A DNA stretch of 64,000 nucleotides from Streptomyces sp. DSM 110735 (GTDB lineage Bacteria; Actinomycetota; Actinomycetes; Streptomycetales; Streptomycetaceae): NCBI RefSeq assembly GCF_016482685.1, contig NZ_JACYHF010000016.1, positions 1 through 64,000 of the forward strand. The letters are read 5' to 3'. Made by a program: the position numbers and the translations under genes. The notes below the pieces were generated by a model. That model was not told where the DNA came from. It saw only the letters and a list, made by a program, of their open reading frames with translations, and made no database searches. Shown here piece after piece: positions 35,960-44,350 of the stretch. Every line of letters begins with the position of its first letter. Position 1 is the stretch's first letter.

Positions 35960-37414
35960 TCAGACCGTGGTCGCCGGGAACGTCGGGTACTCCACGCCCG
36001 ACACGTGCTGGACGATCCGGACCACCTGGCAGGAGTAGCCGAACTCGTTGTCGTACCAGAGGTAGAGGATCGCGTTGTCCCCGTCGACCTTGAGGGCGCC
36101 GCCGTCGACGATCGAGGCGTGCCGCGAGCCGATGAAGTCGCTGGAGACCGCGTCGGGTGCCGTGGTGAAGTCGATCTGCCGCTTGAGCGGGGAGGTCAGC
36201 GACACCTCGCGCAGGTAGTCGTGCACCTCGTCACGGGTGGTCTCGCGGCCGAGCCGGAGGTTGAGGATCGCGATCGACACGTCCGGCACCGGCACCCGGA
36301 TGGAGCTGCCGGTGATCGGCGCCTTCAGCTCCGGCAGCGCCTTCGACACGGCGGACGCGGCACCGGTCTCGGTGATCACCATGTTGAGCGGCGCGGACCG
36401 GCCCCGGCGCTCCGCCTTGTGGTAATTGTCCAGCAGATTCTGGTCGTTGGTGAAGGAGTGGACCGTCTCCACATGGCCGCGCAGCACACCGAACTCGTCG
36501 TCCATCGCCTTCAGCGGCGGCACGATGGCGTTCGTGGTGCAGGACGCGCAGGACAGGATCCGCTCGTCCGGCTTGATCGTGTCGTGGTTCACGCCGTGCA
36601 CGATGTTCGGCACGTCGCCCTTGCCGGGCGCGGTCAGCACGACCTTGTCGATGCCGGGCCGCAGATGCTTCGACAGCCCCTCGCGGTCACGCCAGTTGCC
36701 GGTGTTGTCGATGAGGATGGCGTCCCGGATGCCGTACTCGGTGTAGTCCACGGCGGACGGGTCGTCCGCGTAGATCACCTGGATCGTGTTGCCGTTGGCC
36801 ACGATCGTGCCCGCGTCCTCGTCCACCGTGATGGTGCCCTGGAACTGGCCGTGGATCGAGTCGCGGCGCAGCAGCGAGGCGCGCTTGACCAGGTCGCCGC
36901 CCGCCCGGGCGCCACCGCCGCGCACGACGACCGCGCGCAGCCGCAGACCGTTGCCCGACCCGGCCTTCTCGATCAGCAGCCGGGCGACGAGCCGGCCGAT
37001 CCGGCCGAAGCCGTAGAGCACCACGTCACGCGGCTCGCGGCGCTCGATCCTGTCGTCGCCGGCGGCCCCGGCGACCGCCTCGGCGGTGAACTCCGCCACG
37101 CTCAGCCCCCGGTCGTCCGCCTGGTACAGCGCGGCGAGCATCCCGAGGTCGATCTGGGACGGCCCGAGGTCGAGACCGGCCAGTGCCTGGAGGAACGGCA
37201 TGGTCTCGGTGACCGACAGCTCCGCGCCCGCGATCTGCCGGGCGAAACGGTGCGTCTTGAGGATGCTGACCACCGACTTGTTCACCAGGGAGCGGCTGTG
37301 CAGCAGGACGGTCACGTCCCGCTCGCGGTGCAGCTTCCCGATGATCGGGATCATCGACTCCGCGATCTCCTCGCGGTTCTTCCAGTTCGTGAACGAGTCG
37401 TCGTTGACAGTCAC
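35960..37414 (-). CDS. gap: Long-form glyceraldehyde-3-phosphate dehydrogenase
   Basis: 484 residues, about 140 longer than ordinary GAPDH (about 335). The first 125 residues (MTVNDDSFTNWKNREEIAES...SQIDLGMLAALYQADDRG) form an extra helical domain. The NAD-binding domain then starts at DVVLYGFGRIGRLVARLLIE. The catalytic Cys is in ILSCASCTTNAIVPPL, and FDxNEFGYS-like YLWYDNEFGYSCQV closes the protein. The long form is known in actinobacteria and some proteobacteria, often beside a regular Gap. Coenzyme preference and direction (glycolysis or gluconeogenesis) cannot be read. Monocistronic, with a repeat-rich upstream region. Confidence 0.93.
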   Translation of the reverse strand: MTVNDDSFTNWKNREEIAESMIPIIGKLHRERDVTVLLHSRSLVNKSVVSILKTHRFARQIAGAELSVTETMPFLQALAGLDLGPSQIDLGMLAALYQADDRGLSVAEFTAEAVAGAAGDDRIERREPRDVVLYGFGRIGRLVARLLIEKAGSGNGLRLRAVVVRGGGARAGGDLVKRASLLRRDSIHGQFQGTITVDEDAGTIVANGNTIQVIYADDPSAVDYTEYGIRDAILIDNTGNWRDREGLSKHLRPGIDKVVLTAPGKGDVPNIVHGVNHDTIKPDERILSCASCTTNAIVPPLKAMDDEFGVLRGHVETVHSFTNDQNLLDNYHKAERRGRSAPLNMVITETGAASAVSKALPELKAPITGSSIRVPVPDVSIAILNLRLGRETTRDEVHDYLREVSLTSPLKRQIDFTTAPDAVSSDFIGSRHASIVDGGALKVDGDNAILYLWYDNEFGYSCQVVRIVQHVSGVEYPTFPATTV

Positions 37415-37448
37415 AGATCTATCTTTCGAGCTAGGCGGCGCTCATATG

Positions 37449-37477
37449 GTGAACACACCCTACTTCTACCTGTTCAC
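37449..37477. promoter_or_regulatory. Inverted repeat GTGAACA-N15-TGTTCAC upstream of gap
   Basis: Perfect 7-bp arms at 37449-37455 and 37471-37477, 35-63 bp before the gap start on the minus strand, so within its promoter or leader. Candidate operator. Confidence 0.5.
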
Positions 37478-37524
37478 GGCACTGCCGGGGGGTGCCTCCG
37501 AACAGCCGCGACCCCCTCGGCATC

Positions 37525-37567
37525 CCTGAAACAGCCCTGAATCAGGGGTGATCGTTCCTGAATCAGG
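37525..37567. repeat. Three copies of an 11-bp palindrome between gap and the GT-C gene
   Basis: Perfect CCTGAATCAGG at 37536-37546 and 37557-37567, with a degenerate CCTGAAACAGC at 37525-37535. Start-to-start distances are 11 and 21 bp, close to one and two helical turns. They lie between two divergent genes, as a shared regulator site would. Confidence 0.7.
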
Positions 37568-37633
37568 GTGGAAGACGGGGCGACACCCGGGCCGCGCGTT
37601 GCACCGCCCCCACCCCGTGTCCAAGGTCGGAAC

Positions 37634-38854
37634 GTGATCACGTCCTCCGTGCCGCGGCCCGAACCGGTCGCCCCCCTCCGTCCCCCGCGCGCCCGTCCCC
37701 TGCGCGCCCGAGCGCTGCCCGGCGTCGTCCGCGCCAGGATGCCGGACGGCGCCCTCACCGCCCTCGCGCTGTTCGCGGGCGTCCGGCTGGCCGGGATCGC
37801 CGCCGTGATCACCGGCAACCTCCTCGCCGGTCGCCCCCTGGTCCACAACCTCGCCCACGCCTGGGACGCCCGCTGGTATCTGCACATCGCCGAGCACGGA
37901 TACGGGCGCCTCATCTGGATCACCCCGACCGGCGGCGTCCAGACCGACTGGGCCTTCTTCCCGCTCTACCCCGCGCTGATCAGAGCCCTCACCCAGGTCT
38001 TCCCGCTCGCCCCCGGCGCCGCCGCCCTGCTGATCTCCTGGACCGCCGCCCTCGTCGCCGCCTACGGCGTCTACCTCGTCGGCCATCTGCTGCACGGCCG
38101 CGCCGTCGCCACCGCCCTGGTCGGGCTGTGGGCGGTCCTGCCGCACGCCGTCGAACTCACCGTCGCCTACACCGAATCCCTCTTCGCCGCGCTCGCCGCC
38201 TTCTCCCTGTACTGCGTGCTGCGCCGCCGCTGGCTGTGGGCGGGCACCCTCGCCCTGCTCGCCGGGCTCGCCCGCCCCACCGGCTTCGCCGTGGCCGTCG
38301 CCGTCTGCGTCGCCGCCGCCCACGAGGCATGGCGCCGGCACGGCCGTGTACCGCCCGCGCTCTGGATCGGCGCCCTCCTCTCCCCGCTGGGCTGGCTCGG
38401 CTACGTCCTCTGGGTCGGTCTGCGCACCGGCGACGTGCCCGGCGGCTACTTCACCGTGCAGAGTGCCTGGGGCTCCCGCTTCGACCTCGGCGCGGGCGCC
38501 GTCCGCTTCCTCGGCGCCCTCTTCGCCCACGGCGGCAAGTTCGTCTACCCGGTGGCCCTGCTCGTCGTCGTGATCTCCCTCGTCCTGTTCGGACTGCTCT
38601 GCCTGGACCGCGCCCCGCTGGTCCTCGTGGTCTTCAGCGGCGTCCTCGTCCTGCTCGTGCTCTGCGGCTCCGGCTCCTTCTCCTCCAAACCGCGCTTCCT
38701 GCTCCCGGACTTCCCGCTGCTCATCCCGCCCGCCCGGGCGCTCGCCCGCGCCTGGGCGCCCCGCCGCGCCCAGGTGCTGCTGATCGGCGGCGCCCTGGCC
38801 GCCGTCTCCCTGGTCTACGGCGCCTACGTCATGCTGGCTCACGCCCCGCTGTGA
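37634..38854 (+). CDS. GT-C / PIG-V-like mannosyltransferase family membrane protein
   Basis: 406 residues, about ten membrane segments. Early LVHNLAHAWDARWYLHIAEHGYG carries the acidic (WDxxWY) motif of PIG-V/GPI mannosyltransferase-like GT-C enzymes, with TDWAFFPLYPALI after it. Later are ELTVAYTESLFAALAAFSLY and LLAGLARPTGFAVAV, then the C-terminal FSSKPRFLLPDFPLLIPPA. These enzymes use polyprenyl-phosphate-mannose at the outer membrane face; the acceptor is unknown. Start GTG 37634 (AAGG 7 bases upstream); the frame is open further up. Confidence 0.85.
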   Translation: MITSSVPRPEPVAPLRPPRARPLRARALPGVVRARMPDGALTALALFAGVRLAGIAAVITGNLLAGRPLVHNLAHAWDARWYLHIAEHGYGRLIWITPTGGVQTDWAFFPLYPALIRALTQVFPLAPGAAALLISWTAALVAAYGVYLVGHLLHGRAVATALVGLWAVLPHAVELTVAYTESLFAALAAFSLYCVLRRRWLWAGTLALLAGLARPTGFAVAVAVCVAAAHEAWRRHGRVPPALWIGALLSPLGWLGYVLWVGLRTGDVPGGYFTVQSAWGSRFDLGAGAVRFLGALFAHGGKFVYPVALLVVVISLVLFGLLCLDRAPLVLVVFSGVLVLLVLCGSGSFSSKPRFLLPDFPLLIPPARALARAWAPRRAQVLLIGGALAAVSLVYGAYVMLAHAPL

Positions 38855-38926
38855 CCCGTACGGCCGCTGGGGCTGTGCGAGCGCCGCGATCGGGGGTAGG
38901 AGGGCAGGCCCGAGGAAAGGAACGCC

Positions 38927-39247
38927 ATGACCACGTACGTCATCACCGTGCCCGGTACCTTCACCGACGGGATCGAGCCCGACGCCCGCGCACGGCTCGG
39001 CCGGGCCCTGCGCCCCGCCGACCCGCACACCACCACCATGGGCAGCGACGAGGACCTGGACGCCCTCACCGTCAACGAGGACGACACCTTCACCCTGCGC
39101 CTGACCGTCGAGGCGGACACCGGCCCGCACGCCGAGCAGGAAGCCCGGCGCCTGGCCGACTCCGCGCTGCGCACCGCAGGGCTCGACGAGCGCACCGCGC
39201 CGCTCGGACCCGCCGTGATCACCGGCATCGATTCGCAGGTGCGCTGA
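38927..39247 (+). CDS. Small hypothetical protein
   Basis: 106 residues, soluble, acidic. MTTYVITVPGTFTDGIEPDARARLGRALRP opens it, and TMGSDEDLDALTVNEDDTFTLRLTVEAD suggests a ferredoxin-like alpha/beta fold. No family recognised. GAGGAAAGGA lies just before the ATG. It is followed by a SpoIIE-type phosphatase gene 94 bp downstream. Confidence 0.75.
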   Translation: MTTYVITVPGTFTDGIEPDARARLGRALRPADPHTTTMGSDEDLDALTVNEDDTFTLRLTVEADTGPHAEQEARRLADSALRTAGLDERTAPLGPAVITGIDSQVR

Positions 39248-39341
39248 CCGGTCGTACCGGGTATTCACCCTACGAGACGACAAGACGCCAGGAATCGCTC
39301 ACAAGGTGCCCCAGGTGTCTCCGCCCAGCCGGAAGTGACCG

Positions 39342-40172
39342 ATGTTCCGCAAGCGCTCCACGGACGACGGCGACGAACTGCTGGCCCGACTCGGCTCGCT
39401 CACCGCGCAGGCGCGCGAGCGGGCGGAGCTGCAGCGCACCCAGGTCGAGCTGGCCATCGCCCTGCAACGCGGCATGCTGCCCCGGGACCTGCCACGCCTG
39501 CCCGGACTCCATCTGGCGGTGCGCTACGCCCCCGCCTACCAGGGACTGAACGTCGGCGGCGACTGGTACGACGCCTTCGCCATGCCCGACGGCCGGATCG
39601 GTCTGTCCATCGGCGACGTCCAGGGCCACAACATCGAGGCCGCCGCCTTCATGGGCCAGGTCAGGGCGGCCCTGCGCGCGCTCGCCTCCGTCACCAGCGA
39701 ACCCGGCGAACTCCTCGCCCGCACCAACGACCTGCTGCTCACCCTCGGCAGCGACCTCTTCGCCACCTGCACCTTCCTGCGCCTGGACCCCGCCACCGGC
39801 GTCCTGGAGAGCGCGCGGGCCGGACACATCCCCTTCGTCTGGGCCACGGCGGACGGCAAGTCCGGGGTCGTCCACGACCTCGGCGGACCGCCGCTCGGCA
39901 TCCAGAGCGGCATGGAGTACCGCGTCACCCGTCACCGGCTGACCACCGGGGGAGTGTTCGTCCTGCTCACCGACGGTGTGGTGGAGGGCCCCTCGCTCAG
40001 CATCGACGAGGGGCTCGACCAGGTCGTACGGCTCGCGGGCATCGCCGCCGTCGCGGGTCTCGAGGTGCACGCGCTCGCGGCCGCCGTGATCAAGGGCGCG
40101 GAGAACATCGGGCACGAGGACGACGCCGCCGTGCTCGTGGTCGGACACGACGGCCCGGACGACGCGGGGTAG
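39342..40172 (+). CDS. Cytosolic SpoIIE-type PP2C phosphatase
   Basis: 276 residues. A short N-terminal coiled-coil-like helix (LLARLGSLTAQARERAELQRTQVELAIALQRGMLP) leads into the PP2C domain: YQGLNVGGDWYDAFAMPDGRIGLSIGDVQGHNIEA (metal-binding Asp), VLLTDGVVEGPS and HEDDAAVLVVG. No sensor domain is fused. Probably dephosphorylates an anti-anti-sigma protein; the GHKL kinase and MASE1 protein encoded next door may belong to the same pathway. Confidence 0.92.
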   Translation: MFRKRSTDDGDELLARLGSLTAQARERAELQRTQVELAIALQRGMLPRDLPRLPGLHLAVRYAPAYQGLNVGGDWYDAFAMPDGRIGLSIGDVQGHNIEAAAFMGQVRAALRALASVTSEPGELLARTNDLLLTLGSDLFATCTFLRLDPATGVLESARAGHIPFVWATADGKSGVVHDLGGPPLGIQSGMEYRVTRHRLTTGGVFVLLTDGVVEGPSLSIDEGLDQVVRLAGIAAVAGLEVHALAAAVIKGAENIGHEDDAAVLVVGHDGPDDAG

Positions 40173-40304
40173 ACCGTAACGTCGCGCAGGGCGGCTGCTT
40201 CCCGACGGCGCACGGGTCCATACGGCCCCGCCGTTTCAGTCTTAGGGCCGGTCGGCGCCCCTCTCGCGTGGCCGAGGACGCGGCGCCGGTGTGAAAGTGC
40301 TCAT

Positions 40305-41318
40305 GTGGTGGCAATCCTGGACGCGCGCCGGGCGGCCGGCCCGGCCCTCAGGATCCTGGCCGTCGCCGCCTGCTACTTCACGGCGGGCTGGCTCGGGCTC
40401 ATGCGCCGCCTCGTCGTGGACGGCGTCGTCGTCACCCCCATCTGGCCGCCGACCGGCGTCGCCGTCGCCGCCCTGCTCCTCCTCGGGCTGCGCTGCTGGC
40501 CCGGGATCACCCTCGGGGCGTTCCTGGTCGTCGCCTACCTCGGCACCCCCGCGCCCTACGCCCTCGGCTACATGCTCGGCAACACCGCCGCCCCCCTGTG
40601 CGCGGCCGTACTGCTGCGCCGTACCGGCTTCCGCACCGACCTGAGCCGCCTGCGCGACGGCGTCGCCCTGGTGTTCCTCGCCGCGCTCGGCGCCATGCTG
40701 ATCAGCGCCACCACCGGCGTCGGGCTGCTCGTCGCCACCGACGCGCTGCCCCCGCACGCGTTCCCCACCGTCTGGCTCGCCTGGTGGGTGGGCGACGCGA
40801 TGGGCGTCCTGCTCGTCACCCCGCTGCTGCTCCTGCTCCGCCAGGCCCGCAAACCCCCGACCACGCGCTGGAAGGAGGCGCTGGCGCTCGCGGTGGCCGC
40901 CTGCTGCGTCGTGCCCCTGGCCGTCTACAGCTCCTTCAGCCTGCTGTTCCTCGTCTACCCGGTCATCATCTGGGGCGCGCTGCGGTTCGAACTGGCGGGC
41001 AGCGTGGGCTGCGCGCTGCTCACCTCCGTGCTGGCCGCCCGCGCCGCCACCGAGGGCACCGGGGCGTTCGCCGAGTTGAGCCGCGTCGAGGTCATGGCCA
41101 AGCTCCAGGGCTTCAACGGGACGATGGCGCTGACCGCGCTCCTGCTGTCCGCCGTGATCACCGAGCAGCGCCACACCCGGCGCTCCGTCGAACACGCCTG
41201 CCAGGAACTGGTGGAGGTGCTCGAACACCTCACCACCGGCGACGGACCGCCGCCCAGACCCGCGCCCTCCACCCCCTACGCCCCGGACCGGCCCACACCG
41301 CCCGGCCGGGGACCCTGA
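40305..41318 (+). CDS. Stand-alone MASE1 membrane sensor protein
   Basis: 337 residues with eight or so membrane segments. The MASE1 pattern is clear: LAVAACYFTAGWLGLM, VTPIWPPTGVAVAALLLLGLRCWPGITLGAFL, LGYMLGNTAAPLCAAVLLRR, VWLAWWVGDAMGVLLVTPLLLLL. MASE1 normally heads a histidine kinase or GGDEF protein, but here it ends in a short helix (HTRRSVEHACQELVEVLEHL) and a Pro-rich tail with no catalytic domain. It may work with the PP2C or GHKL proteins encoded beside it. Start GTG 40305 or 40308. Confidence 0.85.
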   Translation: MVAILDARRAAGPALRILAVAACYFTAGWLGLMRRLVVDGVVVTPIWPPTGVAVAALLLLGLRCWPGITLGAFLVVAYLGTPAPYALGYMLGNTAAPLCAAVLLRRTGFRTDLSRLRDGVALVFLAALGAMLISATTGVGLLVATDALPPHAFPTVWLAWWVGDAMGVLLVTPLLLLLRQARKPPTTRWKEALALAVAACCVVPLAVYSSFSLLFLVYPVIIWGALRFELAGSVGCALLTSVLAARAATEGTGAFAELSRVEVMAKLQGFNGTMALTALLLSAVITEQRHTRRSVEHACQELVEVLEHLTTGDGPPPRPAPSTPYAPDRPTPPGRGP

Positions 41319-41348
41319 CCGGGACTCCTCGGTGTTCCGGCGGAACCG

Positions 41349-41816
41349 TCAGTGCTTGGGCGGGACCGTCAGGGGGAGCGTCGCGGTCACCTGCTTGCCC
41401 CCGTGGTGCGGAGTGACCTCCCACGTGGCGCACAGCAGCGTCACCAGCCGCAGCCCGTGCCCGCCGATGCGTCCGGGGTCCGGCGGCTGGGGCCGGGGCG
41501 GATCGGGGGAGCCGTCCGTGACGCCGATGCGCAACGCGCCCCCGTCCGGGGACAACTCCAGCAGTAGCGCGAACGGTCCCGCCGCGTGCTTGAACGCGTT
41601 GGTCACCAGCTCGCTGACCACCAACTGGGCGTCCTGCACCACCCGGCGGGCCGGTACCGGCCGCACCCGGGCCAGCAGCGCACCGACCGCCTCCCGCGCC
41701 TCGGAGAGCGAGGGCACACCGGCGTCCCACTCCCGCCTGGCGCGCAGAGGCGCTGTCGTGCCGATGCGTGCGGGCAAGCGTGTCCCCGTCGTCTGCGTCC
41801 TGAAGGGGAGGTCCAT
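41349..41816 (-). CDS. Anti-sigma-like GHKL (HATPase) serine kinase
   Basis: 155 residues. N-box VVQDAQLVVSELVTNAFKHA (about 60-80), G1 box LRIGVTDGSPDPP and G2-like GRIGGHGLRLVTLLCATWEV. This is the RsbW-like single-domain ATP-binding protein so numerous in Streptomyces, which binds a sigma factor or phosphorylates an anti-anti-sigma protein. Convergent with the MASE1 gene, 30 bp between stops. Start ATG 41816 (MDLPFRTQTTG). Confidence 0.9.
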   Translation of the reverse strand: MDLPFRTQTTGTRLPARIGTTAPLRARREWDAGVPSLSEAREAVGALLARVRPVPARRVVQDAQLVVSELVTNAFKHAAGPFALLLELSPDGGALRIGVTDGSPDPPRPQPPDPGRIGGHGLRLVTLLCATWEVTPHHGGKQVTATLPLTVPPKH

Positions 41817-41996
41817 GGGTCGTCGCCCTTCTCCTCAGGGGCCGTTCCGATCCCTTCCTCGCGATCACGGAAGGCCGTGCCGTCCCTGTTGCGGTTACCC
41901 GCTGTGCCGCCGGACAAGAGCATCCGGCCCTCAATCGCCCGATCGCACACCCGTCCCAGGTGAGCGCTCCTGTGACACGCCCGCGCCCGCACACAC

Positions 41997-42038
41997 GGGC
42001 GGGCCCGGAGCCCCGTGAAGGGAACTCCGGACCCGCCC
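41997..42038. terminator. Hairpin terminator after csbD
   Basis: 14-bp stem with one mismatch (41997-42010 with 42025-42038) and a 14-base loop, 25 bp beyond the CsbD stop on the minus strand. Confidence 0.75.
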
Positions 42039-42063
42039 GGCACCGGTGCGGTGTGGCGCCGGT

Positions 42064-42237
42064 TCAGTGTTTGAACGTGTCCTTCGTCTTCTCCTTGGCT
42101 TCGCGGGCATCCCCGCGCGCGCCTTCCATGCGGCCCTCGGCTTCCATCTTCTCGTTGCCGACGGCGCGGCCCATCGTCTCCTTGAGCTTGCCCTTGGCCT
42201 GTTCGGCCTTGGCCTTGGCCTTCTGGTCGCCAGCCAT
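42064..42237 (-). CDS. CsbD-family stress protein
   Basis: 57 residues, MAGDQKAKAKAEQAKGKLKE then TMGRAVGNEKMEAEGRMEGA. Highly charged, helical, with the QAKGKxKExxGxxxGNxxxxxEG pattern of CsbD, a general-stress (SigB-regulon) protein of unknown mechanism. Start ATG 42237; the frame continues upstream to 42360, but the family begins at this Met. Confidence 0.92.
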   Translation of the reverse strand: MAGDQKAKAKAEQAKGKLKETMGRAVGNEKMEAEGRMEGARGDAREAKEKTKDTFKH

Positions 42238-42384
42238 GGGGTTCACATCCCAACGTGTCTCGGGTCCGCTGTCCCCCTCCGCCTGTCCGCTCCGCCCGGG
42301 TCCAAACCCGTACGGCACTTCCGTCCCCACCGGAACATTTCGAGGGCTTCGCCGGAACACCCCGTGTGCCGGGTCCCCACACCG

Positions 42385-43005
42385 TCAGCGATGCCGACGG
42401 CGCCGGACCACATGGCGTACGACCAGCGCCGCGACCACCACGGCCACGCCGATCAGCACATAGCGCTGGTAGCGGACGATCTCGTCGTACACCGTCGTGA
42501 TGTGGCTGCCCGCCACATAGGCCAGCGTGCACCACAGGCCCACCCACAGGGCCGCGCCGAGCGCGTTGAAGGCGAGGAAGCGCGGCCAGGGCATCCGGGT
42601 GGTGCCCGCGATCACCCCGTTGGCCTGGCGCAGCCCCTCGACGAACCGGGCCACGGTGACGATCTTGCCGCCGTGCCGGTGGAAGAACTCCTCGGCCGCC
42701 TGGAAGCGCTTGGGCGTCAGGAAGACGTACTTGCCCCACCGCTCCACGAAGACCCGGCCACCGGTACGACCGATCACGTAGCCGAGGTTGTCGCCGAGCA
42801 CGGCCGCGACGAACGCGATGCAACCCACGGCCACGATGTTCAGTTCGCCCGCGCCCGCGTAGACCCCCGCCGCGAGCAGAATCGTCTCGCCGGGTGCGGG
42901 CACCCCGAAGTCCTCCAGGAAGACGACGGCACCCACCGCCCAGTAGCCGTAATGGCCGAGCAGCGGGGCCAGATCGGCCAGCGGGCCGGGCAACGGAGGC
43001 GCCAT
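42385..43005 (-). CDS. DedA-family membrane protein
   Basis: 206 residues. Contains FLEDFGVPAPGETILLAAGVYAGAG (re-entrant loop), LGDNLGYVIGRTGGRVFVERWGKYV and HGGKIVTVARFVEGLRQANGVIAGTTRMPWPRFLAFNALGAALW (conserved FxR and GxxG), with C-terminal membrane segments. DedA proteins are membrane lipid transporters (undecaprenyl phosphate or phosphatidylethanolamine flip) linked to envelope homeostasis. Start ATG 43005. Confidence 0.93.
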   Translation of the reverse strand: MAPPLPGPLADLAPLLGHYGYWAVGAVVFLEDFGVPAPGETILLAAGVYAGAGELNIVAVGCIAFVAAVLGDNLGYVIGRTGGRVFVERWGKYVFLTPKRFQAAEEFFHRHGGKIVTVARFVEGLRQANGVIAGTTRMPWPRFLAFNALGAALWVGLWCTLAYVAGSHITTVYDEIVRYQRYVLIGVAVVVAALVVRHVVRRRRHR

Positions 43006-43108
43006 GCCCCAACGGTACGCCGCACCGGCCCGCTCGCCCGCACTGACCTGCGGGAAGACCGCCCAGGGGGGCTCCAGCGGGTGCTGGTTCCGCCGGTCTT
43101 CGCGCGCC

Positions 43109-44350
43109 CTAGGCGCGGCCGACGGGGTCCGCCGCGGGCTCCGCCGCCTCGGCCGTCGCCTCCACCGGCGCCGGGCGCGACCGCCGCCACCGGGTCAGCC
43201 GCATCGCGACCGCGTCGGTGTAGCGAGCGGTCAGCGGGCCGACGACGACCAGGATCAGCACGTACGCCGTGGCCAGCGGACCGAGCCGGGAGTCGATGCC
43301 CGAGGTGACGGCGAGACCCGCGATGACGATCGAGAACTCGCCCCGCGCCACCAGCGTGCCGCCCGCCCGCCACCGGCCGCGCACGGAAACCCCCGCTCTC
43401 CGCGCCGCCCAGTAACCCGTGGCGATCTTGGTGAGCGCGGTGACGACGGCCAGCGCGAGCGCGGGCAGCAGGACCGGCGGGATGCTCGCCGGGTCGGTGT
43501 GCAGGCCGAAGAACACGAAGAACACGGCCGCGAACAGGTCCCGCAGCGGCGCCAGCAGATTGTGGGCACCCTCGGCGACCTCGCCGGACAGCGCGATGCC
43601 CACCAGGAAGGCACCCACCGCCGCCGACACCTGGAGCTTCTGCGCCACACCCGCGACCAGCAGCGTCAGACCCAGCACGACCAGGAGCAGCTTCTCCGGG
43701 TCGTCGCTGGAGACGAACCGGGAGATGACCCGGCCGTAGCGCACCGCGACCAGCAGGACGATCCCGGCGACGCCGAGGGCGACGGCGAGCGTGACGCTGC
43801 CCGCCGCGAGACCGGTCCCGGCCAGCAGCGCGGTGATCACCGGCAGATAGACCGCCATCGACAGGTCCTCGAGCACCAGGATGCTGAGGATCACCGGTGT
43901 CTCACGGTTGCCGAGGCGCCCCAGATCGCCGAGGACCTTGGCGATGACGCCGGAGGAGGAGATCCAGGTGATGCCCGCGAGGACCACGGCGGCGATGGGA
44001 CCCCAGCCGAGTATCAGCGCCATCGCGGCGCCGGGCAGCGCGTTGAGCGCGGCGTCCACCAGCCCCGCCGGGTACTGCGTCCGCAGGTTGGAGACGAGAT
44101 CGCCCGCCGTGTACTCCAGGCCCAGCATGAGCAGCAGCAGGATCACGCCGATCTCGGCGCCGATCGCCACGAACTCCTCGCTCGCGCCGAGCGGCAGCAG
44201 ACCGCCCTCCCCGAAGGCGAGACCCGCGAGGAGATAGAGGGGAATGGGAGAGAAGCGCAGCCGCGCGGCGAGACGGCCGAGCAGTCCGAGGGCCAGGATG
44301 ATGGCGCCGAACTCGATCAGGAAGACCGCGGAGGAGTGCATCCCGATCAC
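43109..44350 (-). CDS. CPA2 cation:proton antiporter (KhtU-like)
   Basis: 413 residues with 12-13 membrane segments. It opens MIGMHSSAVFLIEFGAIILALGLLGRLA; the ion-binding region includes GLEYTAGDLVSNLRT, ITWISSSGVIAKVLGDLGRLGNRETPVILSILVLEDLSMAVYLP and AVGAFLVGIALSGEVAEGA. There is no C-terminal RCK domain, which is instead encoded by the overlapping upstream gene. The GTG start overlaps that gene's stop (GTGA, 44347-44350). It probably exports K+ or another cation in exchange for protons. Confidence 0.92.
   Translation of the reverse strand: MIGMHSSAVFLIEFGAIILALGLLGRLAARLRFSPIPLYLLAGLAFGEGGLLPLGASEEFVAIGAEIGVILLLLMLGLEYTAGDLVSNLRTQYPAGLVDAALNALPGAAMALILGWGPIAAVVLAGITWISSSGVIAKVLGDLGRLGNRETPVILSILVLEDLSMAVYLPVITALLAGTGLAAGSVTLAVALGVAGIVLLVAVRYGRVISRFVSSDDPEKLLLVVLGLTLLVAGVAQKLQVSAAVGAFLVGIALSGEVAEGAHNLLAPLRDLFAAVFFVFFGLHTDPASIPPVLLPALALAVVTALTKIATGYWAARRAGVSVRGRWRAGGTLVARGEFSIVIAGLAVTSGIDSRLGPLATAYVLILVVVGPLTARYTDAVAMRLTRWRRSRPAPVEATAEAAEPAADPVGRA

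Noticed and set aside
41319..41348. Repeated GCGGAACCGTCAG / GCGGGACCGTCAG near the MASE1 and GHKL gene ends as an operator
   Set aside because: The second copy lies inside the coding end of the GHKL gene (around 41350-41375) and encodes conserved-looking C-terminal residues; likely chance.
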